Shown: in pieces, positions 58,386 through 64,000 of the stretch
Position numbering within the stretch: position 1 is the stretch's first letter
Layout: each line of letters opens with the position of its first letter
Origin: Acinetobacter parvus DSM 16617 = CIP 108168
GTDB lineage: Bacteria; Pseudomonadota; Gammaproteobacteria; Pseudomonadales; Moraxellaceae
NCBI RefSeq assembly: GCF_000368025.1
Contig: NZ_KB849212.1
Coordinates: forward strand, 880,365 to 944,364
Length of the DNA: 64,000 bases
Direction of reading: 5' to 3'
The notes under the pieces: model-generated
Seen by the model: only the letters and a program-made list of their open reading frames with translations
What the model was told of the DNA's origin: nothing
Database searches by the model: none
Program-made: the position numbers and the translations under genes

Positions 58386-59384
58386 ATGGCGCTTGATCAA
58401 ATTTGGAAACAACAGCTTACCCTAGTGACTTATGGCAATGAATTTCTTGCAGGAAATCTCAATTTTAGCCGTTGGGTCGAACATCCTATTTTTGATCACC
58501 AGTGCCTGACTTTCCGTGACCTGTTATCACAACGTTTACTGGCACAGCACTTCCAGATTTGGCTGGAGGGACTGAAAAAACAGGGCGTTACCAAACTCAG
58601 TCTACACTTATCCACTTTATTGAATGAAGAGCAAAACCCAAACCCGAATGTTGAGCTACTTCCCTTTGCACACTTTATGGTTAGCCATCAAGCCAATAAA
58701 AAAACTGCATGGATTTGTGGACAGGAACTGGCTGAATGGTATAACAGTGACAATGCGTTTGAAGTGCCTGTTTCACAGAAAATCACACTGGGACAGCAAA
58801 CCTTTTGGGGTTATGAACTGAATGACAAACTTGTCAAAAAAATAAATGCTGATTTACAAAATGTAAACTGGAATAATGTCGTAGTTTTTCTGGAACGTGA
58901 GCTTTTTGACAGTAAATATGCCCCGCATTTCCCTGAACCAGAACAGCAAGACTTTCCATTTTATGGCTATAAGGTTGATCCCACCCATCTTTCAAGCCAG
59001 CAGCTTGCATTGATTCCAACAGATTATCCAGCGGATTGTGCCCATTGTTTATTACATCGCACTCAGGCCTTAGCCGACTATCTGGAAGAAAAAAGACGCC
59101 ATCCCTATCATGATTCAGGTGAGCTGATTGACCCTGAGGAGCAGATCAATTTACGCAACTTTGCCCAGAAAACCGATGACTTATTTGCCAAGCTGATTGT
59201 CAAAACAGCTAACCATTACCAAACTGCACAGATCACTGCTGAACCTGAAATCATCGACAGAACTATGGAAACATCACAGCATTTTAATCAGGCTCACCAG
59301 CATAAGGTTGGAACATCTGGTGTGATTAAATTGATTATTCTCACGGTGATTATCTGTATCTGTGCGTATTATTTTGGGCTGTAA
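58386..59384 (+). CDS. uncharacterised tail-anchored cytoplasmic protein
   Basis: A 332-residue protein of no family I recognise. The body (residues 1-305) is soluble. A single hydrophobic helix near the extreme C-terminus (VIKLIILTVIICICAYYFGL) suggests a tail anchor in the inner membrane. Two Cys in PADCAHCLLHR (about 218-221) form a CxxC. It is opposite in strand to its neighbours and sits between rplT and pheS, interrupting the usual operon. The frame is well supported by length and codon pattern and by flanking convergent terminator. Confidence 0.75.
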   Translation: MALDQIWKQQLTLVTYGNEFLAGNLNFSRWVEHPIFDHQCLTFRDLLSQRLLAQHFQIWLEGLKKQGVTKLSLHLSTLLNEEQNPNPNVELLPFAHFMVSHQANKKTAWICGQELAEWYNSDNAFEVPVSQKITLGQQTFWGYELNDKLVKKINADLQNVNWNNVVVFLERELFDSKYAPHFPEPEQQDFPFYGYKVDPTHLSSQQLALIPTDYPADCAHCLLHRTQALADYLEEKRRHPYHDSGELIDPEEQINLRNFAQKTDDLFAKLIVKTANHYQTAQITAEPEIIDRTMETSQHFNQAHQHKVGTSGVIKLIILTVIICICAYYFGL

Positions 59385-59393
59385 ATTCCCCAT

Positions 59394-59423
59394 AAAAAAG
59401 ACCGCTAAAAAGCGGTCTTCTTT
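59394..59423. terminator. bidirectional terminator between tail-anchored gene and rplT
   Basis: AAAAAAGACCGCT-aaaa-AGCGGTCTTCTTT lies 10 bp beyond the stop of the plus gene and 13 bp beyond the rplT stop on minus. It cleanly separates rpmI-rplT from pheST. Confidence 0.9.
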
Positions 59424-59435
59424 GAATCTCTAAGC

Positions 59436-59795
59436 TTATGCAGCTAATGCACCTTTGGCTTTTTCAGCCAAAGCAGCAAATGCAACCGCATCATGCATAG
59501 CGATGTCAGCTAATACGCGACGGTCGATGATCACTTGAGCTTTTTTCAAACCATCGATCATACGGCTGTAAGACAAACCGTTAAGACGAGCACCAGCATT
59601 GATACGCGCAATCCATAAAGCACGGAATTGACGTTTCTTTTGACGGCGGTCACGGTAAGCGTATTGGCCAGCTTTGATTACCGCCTGGAACGCTACGCGA
59701 TAAACGCGTGAACGAGCACCATAGTAACCTTTAGCGCGAGCAAGAATTTTTTTGTGACGGCGATGAGCCTGTACACCACGTTTTACACGAGCCAT
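59436..59795 (-). CDS. rplT: 50S ribosomal protein L20
   Basis: 119 residues. MARVKRGVQAHRRHKKILAR is the conserved basic N-terminus; RIYSRM-like LNGLSYSRMIDGLKKA follows in the globular domain. L20 binds 23S rRNA early in assembly and, in E. coli, represses its own operon. It follows rpmI by 11 bp. Confidence 0.98.
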   Translation of the reverse strand: MARVKRGVQAHRRHKKILARAKGYYGARSRVYRVAFQAVIKAGQYAYRDRRQKKRQFRALWIARINAGARLNGLSYSRMIDGLKKAQVIIDRRVLADIAMHDAVAFAALAEKAKGALAA

Positions 59796-59806
59796 TTATA
59801 ATCTCC

Positions 59807-60001
59807 TTAGATGTATGGGCACATAGCACGAACTGATGCAACGTCACTTACGTGAACCATTACACAACCGCGCAATTGACGGATACGCTTAGCAGATTTT
59901 TTGGTCAAAATGTGGCGCTTGAATGCTTGTTTGCGCTTGAAACCGTTTGCAGTCGCTTTAAAGCGTTTAGCTGCACCACGGCGAGTTTTTAACTTAGCCA
60001 T
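59807..60001 (-). CDS. rpmI: 50S ribosomal protein L35
   Basis: 64 residues from ATG 60001 (MAKLKTRRGAAKRFKATANG), with AAAGAGG upstream. A longer open frame to 60160 is not supported, since L35 is always about 65 residues. HILTKKSAKRIRQLRG is the family signature. Upstream, infC is not adjacent as it would be in most bacteria. Confidence 0.97.
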   Translation of the reverse strand: MAKLKTRRGAAKRFKATANGFKRKQAFKRHILTKKSAKRIRQLRGCVMVHVSDVASVRAMCPYI

Positions 60002-60237
60002 AGTAACCTCTTTTGGGCACCTGTTCGGCTCGTTTGCACTATTGCAAATCGACCTGCAGGTAAGGAGTGCAATATCATATAGCATCTGCGCATAAAACAA
60101 AAGCAAAATGCTTATTTTTTGATAATACCTTATCCATTTTTTCCAAACGTTATTTTCCATAACTAATTCTCAAATTATGAGAAAAATCCACAAAATCAGC
60201 GCCTATAATAGAATCAAATTATTAAATCTTTATTCTT

Positions 60238-61491
60238 ATGAATATTCAGAATGATGCATTCGTCGCGTTACGGTATCGAGATTTCTCTATTGTGACCTTG
60301 AATCAATTTTGCTTAACACTGGCAATTTTAATTCAGGAAATTATTGTTGCTTATTCACTCTATCAAATCACTCGTGATCCCCTAACCTTAGGTTTTATTG
60401 GTCTGGCTGAAGCAATCCCATTTATCACGCTTTCTTTATGGGGTGGTTATTTTGCAGATAAACTGAATAAACAAAGCATTATGAAGGTCTGTTTATTCTT
60501 TTCCATTCCTTTACCTTTGGTTCTTTGGGGCTTATTCCATTTCCATGGCTTAGAAAAAATTGGTATTAGCACACTTTCTTGGGGCATTTATGCTGTCATA
60601 TTTGCCTTAGGTACTATTCGGGGTTTTTACAATCCATCAGCAACCTCACTCAAACCCTTTTTAATTCCCCGTGAGCTTTATGCCAATGGTGCGACATGGA
60701 CCACGATTGGCTGGCAAAGTGGTGTCATTATCGGGCCAATGTTGGGTGGCTTTATGTTGGCATTTCTGGGACGCGAAACGAGCCTTTTTGCAGTATCAAC
60801 ATTATTGGCAATCTGCTTTATTTTGATTAATTGCTTACAGAAACGAACATTCCCAAAAATGGAAACTGAGAATGTCTTACAAAGCCTGACCGATGGTTTT
60901 CGCTTTATTTGGAAAACCAAAATTGTTTTGTGGGCAATTTCACTTGATCTGGTATCAGTATTATTTGGTGGTGTGATTGCCCTACTGCCGATCTTTGCTG
61001 AAGAAATTCTAAAAGTAGGCCCTGAGGGCTTAGGCTATTTAAGAGCAGCCCCCTCTATCGGTGCCCTGATAACCATGATTGTACTGACCAAGTTCCCGCC
61101 AATGCACCATGCTTGGCGGAATATGTTATTGGCTGTCGCTGGCTTTGGTATTTTTACCATTCTGTTCGCCTTTTCAAACAATATGTGGCTATCCCTGTTT
61201 GCTCTCGCAATGACGGGTGCCTGTGATAGTATTTCGGTTGTTGTTCGTCAAACTGTGCTACAAATTTTCCCGCCTGAAAATATGCGCGGTCGAGTGGCTG
61301 CGGTAAATGGAATGTTCGTTTCATCGAGTAATGAACTCGGGGCTTTTGAATCAGGTCTGGCAGCCAAATACCTCGGAACAATCACTGCAACCATTTTTGG
61401 TGGCTGTATGACGCTTGCGGTTGTGACCTATTGCTGGTTTAAAACCAGCGATTTATTTAAAGTCGATATTACTAAAGGTACTGATCATTAA
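60238..61491 (+). CDS. MFS transporter, EntS/MFS_3-like
   Basis: A 417-residue major facilitator with 12 predicted helices. The A-motif-like loop GGYFADKLNKQSIM lies between TM2 and TM3. GPMLGGFMLAFLGRETSLFAV and ARGAVAAVNGMF-like MRGRVAAVNGMFVSSSNELG are seen in MFS_3 drug/siderophore exporters such as EntS. Substrate is unknown. It is divergent from rpmI with a 236-bp intergenic region containing both promoters, and ends at its own terminator. Confidence 0.85.
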   Translation: MNIQNDAFVALRYRDFSIVTLNQFCLTLAILIQEIIVAYSLYQITRDPLTLGFIGLAEAIPFITLSLWGGYFADKLNKQSIMKVCLFFSIPLPLVLWGLFHFHGLEKIGISTLSWGIYAVIFALGTIRGFYNPSATSLKPFLIPRELYANGATWTTIGWQSGVIIGPMLGGFMLAFLGRETSLFAVSTLLAICFILINCLQKRTFPKMETENVLQSLTDGFRFIWKTKIVLWAISLDLVSVLFGGVIALLPIFAEEILKVGPEGLGYLRAAPSIGALITMIVLTKFPPMHHAWRNMLLAVAGFGIFTILFAFSNNMWLSLFALAMTGACDSISVVVRQTVLQIFPPENMRGRVAAVNGMFVSSSNELGAFESGLAAKYLGTITATIFGGCMTLAVVTYCWFKTSDLFKVDITKGTDH

Positions 61492-61501
61492 AGGTGTTTT
61501 A

Positions 61502-61526
61502 GGGAAAGTGAAACTTTCCCTTTTTT
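61502..61526 (+). terminator. MFS gene terminator
   Basis: GGGAAAGTGAAACTTTCCC followed by TTTTTT, 11 bp after the stop. Confidence 0.88.
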
Positions 61527-61951
61527 CAAAAAACTCCAAGATATAACACATACAATGTTAAATAACGCCCACCTTTGGCAATCGTCACAATGAACAGGAA
61601 TCGCCAAAAGTTTTCTTTCATCAATCCTGCAATCAAGGTAATTGGATCACCAATCACAGGTGTCCAACTCAGTAGAAGTGAATAAAAACCATATTGATGA
61701 TAAATCTGTTGTGCCTGCTCTAAACGCCGTCCAGAAACAGGAAACCATTTTTTATCTTTAAAATGTTCAATTTTCACTCCTAACCACCAGTTCACACATG
61801 AACCCAGCACATTGCCCAATGTTGCCACCAATAAAAGATAGAAAGGGTTGGACAATCCCTGTACCAACAGTGTCATAAACACGGCTTCGGACTGCAAGGG
61901 AAGTAAAGTGGCAGCCCCAAAAGCAGAGATAAATAATAGAAAATACGACAT
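61526..61951 (-). CDS. YqaA-family (SNARE-associated/DedA-like) membrane protein
   Basis: A 141-residue small membrane protein. FISAFGAATLLPLQSEAVFM, LVATLGNVLGSCVNWWLG and SWTPVIGDPITLIAGLM are the conserved YqaA/VTT-domain stretches. Relatives of DedA contribute to membrane lipid scrambling or transport, but YqaA itself is uncharacterised. It follows a hypothetical membrane gene by 5 bp on the minus strand. Confidence 0.85.
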   Translation of the reverse strand: MSYFLLFISAFGAATLLPLQSEAVFMTLLVQGLSNPFYLLLVATLGNVLGSCVNWWLGVKIEHFKDKKWFPVSGRRLEQAQQIYHQYGFYSLLLSWTPVIGDPITLIAGLMKENFWRFLFIVTIAKGGRYLTLYVLYLGVF

Positions 61952-61956
61952 TTAAC

Positions 61957-62367
61957 TTAAAACTTTGTAGGACGTAACACAGCATAGTTAAATAATGAAA
62001 AAATGAATGGGAGTAAAAATCCGCACCAAAAGGTAAGGTCAGAATCTATGAGTTTCTGAAACAAGCTAAACTCAACACCCTCTCCTCGTGGTAAATCATG
62101 ATAAAGATAGGACAATAGCATCAGATAAATACTTAAACATCCGACAAAAATAAATGTAGTCAGATATGAGTTTTTTGTCTCAAGCTGTAGCCAGGCAAAG
62201 ACTGATGAAAAGAACAATCCAACGACACTGATAAAGATAAAAAACAACTGACCACTAACATCGTAGCCCCACAAATTTTGCATCATTCCACATAAAATTG
62301 CTGTCACAAACAACAATCCCATCGCAACCCACCAATGTATCCAATAACGATTTTGAGTCATATGCAT
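61957..62367 (-). CDS. hypothetical four-helix membrane protein
   Basis: A 136-residue protein with four clear hydrophobic helices (WWVAMGLLFVTAILCGMM; QLFFIFISVVGLFFSSVFAW; LTTFIFVGCLSIYLMLLSYLY; TFWCGFLLPFIFSLFNYAVL). I recognise no family. It is packed between the GST gene (3-bp gap) and the YqaA gene (5-bp gap), so the three minus-strand genes form one transcript. Confidence 0.7.
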   Translation of the reverse strand: MHMTQNRYWIHWWVAMGLLFVTAILCGMMQNLWGYDVSGQLFFIFISVVGLFFSSVFAWLQLETKNSYLTTFIFVGCLSIYLMLLSYLYHDLPRGEGVEFSLFQKLIDSDLTFWCGFLLPFIFSLFNYAVLRPTKF

Positions 62368-62370
62368 ATC

Positions 62371-62988
62371 TTAGACCTGAATTGACAATGCTTTCTGTAT
62401 CGCAGGACGGGCGGTTAAACGTTCAATATAGTCTTGCACATAAGGATAATCTTCCAGTTGAATCCCTTGCCATTCATGGCGCAATACCCAAGGCAAGATT
62501 GCCATATCCGCAATTGAATACTCACCCGCCACGAACTTCTGACCAATCAATTGCTTATTTAAAACAGTGTAAAGACGCTTAGTCTCATTGATATAACGAT
62601 CAATGGCATAAGGAATACGTTCAGGTGCAAATTTATTAAAATGATGATTTTGCCCCAGCATTGGACCAAACCCACCCATTTGCCACATTAACCATTGCTC
62701 TACTTCAACTCGCTCTTGTTCATCCGTAGGATAGAATAATCCAGTCTTCCGACCTAAATATTGTAGGATTGCACCTGATTCAAATACAGAAATCGGTTCA
62801 CCATTTGGTCCATTTTGATCAACAATCGCAGGAATTTTATTATTTGGCGAAATACGTAAAAAATCAGGTTGAAATTGGTCATTTTCCAAAATATTAATTG
62901 GAAAAATTTGATAATCCAAGCCCATTTCCTCAAGTGCAATGGCTATTTTATGTCCATTGGGTGTTCCCCAATAATAAAGATCAATCAT
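62371..62988 (-). CDS. glutathione S-transferase, YfcG/YghU-like disulfide oxidoreductase
   Basis: A GST-fold protein of about 205 residues from ATG 62988 (MIDLYYWGTPNGHK). The thioredoxin-like N-terminal domain has WGTPNGHKIAIALEEMGLDY, the glutathione site NNKIPAIVD and ESGAILQYLG; the helical domain has MWQMGGFGPMLGQNHHF. TPNG...K and QMGGFGPMLGQ are features of the bacterial nu-class YfcG/YghU disulfide reductases. Longer starts at 63006 and 63030 are in frame but less likely. Confidence 0.88.
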   Translation of the reverse strand: MIDLYYWGTPNGHKIAIALEEMGLDYQIFPINILENDQFQPDFLRISPNNKIPAIVDQNGPNGEPISVFESGAILQYLGRKTGLFYPTDEQERVEVEQWLMWQMGGFGPMLGQNHHFNKFAPERIPYAIDRYINETKRLYTVLNKQLIGQKFVAGEYSIADMAILPWVLRHEWQGIQLEDYPYVQDYIERLTARPAIQKALSIQV

Positions 62989-63135
62989 TTTAAAATTATT
63001 CTCCATACAGCGTAGATGGTGGCTCTTCACACACCTTAATAGATTTAAAAAGAAACAACAAGTTTTGCAAATTAAAAATAATTTTTTATAATTATCAATT
63101 ATATATAAAATTTATTTAAAAAAATAGATCTTTAA

Positions 63136-63162
63136 CTTGAATTTTTTAAACTCAAACATATA
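63136..63162 (+). promoter_or_regulatory. possible heat-shock (sigma-32) promoter of the Hsp20 gene
   Basis: CTTGAA at 63136 and CAAACATATA at 63153 resemble the sigma-32 elements CTTGAAA and CCCCATNTA, but the -10 matches poorly. The rest of 63031-63278 is AT-rich intergenic DNA without a gene. Tentative. Confidence 0.3.
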
Positions 63163-63278
63163 TTAATTATTGTGTTAGAAATGACGATTTTTAACATTCT
63201 GTCGATGTTTATACATGGCAGGTTTAAGTTTTTATCTTCTTATTTTTAAAACTTTGCTGACCTCAGGAGGTTCTAATC

Positions 63279-63752
63279 ATGAGTAATCTAAATCTTCATC
63301 CTTTATTTCGTCGTAGCATTGGATTTGATCGTTTAAATGATTTTATTGACTACGCCATGCAAAGTGATGCACCCAATTATCCTCCATATAACATAGAGAA
63401 AGCTGGTGAAAACCGTTATCGCATTGTGGTGGCTACCGCAGGTTTTAGCCTAGAGGAATTAGGACTAAGTCTAGAAAATCAGCTTCTTACCATTTCAGGT
63501 AAACCTGAGGTTGTTCAGAAAGAAACAACTGAATATCTGCATAAAGGAATCGCGCGTCGTGCCTTTAAATTGTCTCTACGCTTAGATGAACATATTGAAG
63601 TTCAACAAGCTGATTATGAGAATGGTTTATTGATCATTGACTTAGAACGAATCATACCAGAAGAGAAACTTCCACGCGAAATCCCAATTGGTAAGAAAAA
63701 ACTTTTACTTGATCAGCCTAATTCTACAGAAAAAACTGTAAGTACTGAGTAA
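63279..63752 (+). CDS. Hsp20/IbpA-family small heat-shock protein
   Basis: A 157-residue ATP-independent chaperone that holds aggregating proteins. The alpha-crystallin domain spans residues 40-130: IVVATAGFSLEELGLSLEN, LLTISGKPE, YLHKGIARRAFKLSLRLDE, ADYENGLLIIDL. The N-terminus LHPLFRRSIGFDRLNDFI is the IbpA-type start and EEKLPREIPI the C-terminal I-x-I/V anchor. A strong AGGAGG ribosome-binding site precedes the ATG. Single gene. Confidence 0.93.
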   Translation: MSNLNLHPLFRRSIGFDRLNDFIDYAMQSDAPNYPPYNIEKAGENRYRIVVATAGFSLEELGLSLENQLLTISGKPEVVQKETTEYLHKGIARRAFKLSLRLDEHIEVQQADYENGLLIIDLERIIPEEKLPREIPIGKKKLLLDQPNSTEKTVSTE

Positions 63753-63766
63753 TTATGCTTTAAATC

Positions 63767-63799
63767 AAAAAAGCCCTGCTATTCGAGCAGGGCTTTTTT
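63767..63799. terminator. bidirectional terminator between hsp20 and infC
   Basis: AAAAAAGCCCTGCT-attcg-AGCAGGGCTTTTTT lies 15 bp after the Hsp20 stop (plus) and 14 bp after the infC stop (minus). Confidence 0.93.
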
Positions 63800-63812
63800 G
63801 ATGATTGGATGA

Positions 63813-64000
63813 TTACTTTTTCTTTTTCGGGCCAATTAACATGCCCATTTGACGACCTTCCATCTTCGGCGCTTGTTCAACTACGCCAAAGTCAGCAACG
63901 TCTGCTTCAATTTTTTGTAATTGAGCCAAACCAAGCTGTTGATGTGCCATCTCACGACCACGGAATCGTAAAGTGATTTTTACCTTATTTCCTTCTTCAA
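63813..64000 (-). CDS. infC: translation initiation factor IF-3, C-terminal part (cut by window end)
   Basis: The last 62 codons of IF-3: KVKITLRFRGREMAHQQLG, then LAQLQKIEADVADFG, EQAPKMEGRQMGMLIGP and the Lys-rich end GPKKKK. This is the C-terminal domain that binds 30S and blocks subunit joining. The 5' part lies outside the window. In most bacteria infC directly precedes rpmI; here about 3.8 kb of other genes (GST-YqaA group, MFS, Hsp20) intervene. Confidence 0.95.
   Translation of the reverse strand, partial: EEGNKVKITLRFRGREMAHQQLGLAQLQKIEADVADFGVVEQAPKMEGRQMGMLIGPKKKK

Noticed and set aside
60060..60125. Attenuator hairpin in the rpmI leader
   Set aside because: Only a 5-bp stem (AAGCA/TGCTT), and its T-run is on the plus strand, opposite to rpmI.
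60002..60160. N-terminal extension of L35 (53 extra residues)
   Set aside because: L35 is about 65 residues in all bacteria; ATG 60001 has AAAGAGG upstream.

Overview
The window is chromosomal DNA that reads as Acinetobacter (Moraxellaceae, Gammaproteobacteria). The evidence is a moderately AT-rich base composition, the gene families and their order (ibaG-murA-hisG / hisD-hisC, a GigA/GigB-like stress pair, mlaA beside an rRNA operon, scattered type II secretion genes), short-form HisG, and a 16S-Ile-Ala-23S-5S operon. The species cannot be fixed from the sequence alone. Almost everything is core housekeeping DNA. The accessory signals are small: two IS200/IS605-type elements, a copper-resistance cluster, and an ECF41 sigma-factor module.

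Layout. 1-3.5 kb: copper operon on the minus strand (small Cys/His-rich protein, copA, copB), with a 316-bp tnpB-derived element sitting on the 5' end of copA. 3.77-3.83 kb: five DnaA-box-like 9-mers spaced exactly 12 bp apart, next to rpe. 3.8-11 kb: rpe, fghA, a membrane-anchored C13 (caspase-like) peptidase, rsmJ, uppP, tsaB, a gamma-carbonic anhydrase-like protein, and a CoA-type Nudix hydrolase, all minus; a second Nudix gene is on plus. 11.5-12.8 kb: an IS605-type element with an intact tnpB. 13-23.6 kb: Uma2 protein, pabB, hisC, hisD, an ECF41 sigma factor with its carboxymuconolactone-decarboxylase partner, then hisG, murA, ibaG, hpf, rpoN. 23.8-29.8 kb: a complete rRNA operon on minus, with tRNA-Ile and tRNA-Ala in the spacer and two recognisable promoters. 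29.9-33.4 kb: mlaA, gigA-like phosphatase, gigB-like STAS protein, nitrilase-family amidase. 33.6-46.9 kb: a large 2OG-Fe(II) oxygenase, gspE, a DUF432-like/MscS pair, a DUF2339 membrane protein, polA, an acyltransferase, YggT. 46.9-54.4 kb: proC, tilS, accA, ppx, trxA, rho, and an alanine-repeat lipoprotein. 54.4-64 kb: ihfA, pheT, pheS, rplT, rpmI and the 3' end of infC, interrupted by a tail-anchored hypothetical and by an MFS/YqaA/GST/Hsp20 block.

How the genes work together. The minus-strand blocks cover translation and cell-envelope housekeeping: the translation genes of the infC-rpmI-rplT-pheST-ihfA order, 16S and tRNA modification (rsmJ, tsaB, tilS), peptidoglycan precursor synthesis (murA, uppP), and histidine biosynthesis (hisG, hisD, hisC). 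The plus-strand gigA-gigB pair looks like a phosphatase/anti-sigma-antagonist switch. The ECF41 module carries its own textbook promoter and interrupts the his gene order.

The points most worth a second look are the 12-bp-periodic DnaA-box array, the loss of the copA start codon at the edge of a tnpB-derived element, the tnpB that lacks the canonical RuvC-II glutamate, and the ECF41 module. I found no CRISPR array, no prophage and no antibiotic-resistance gene.
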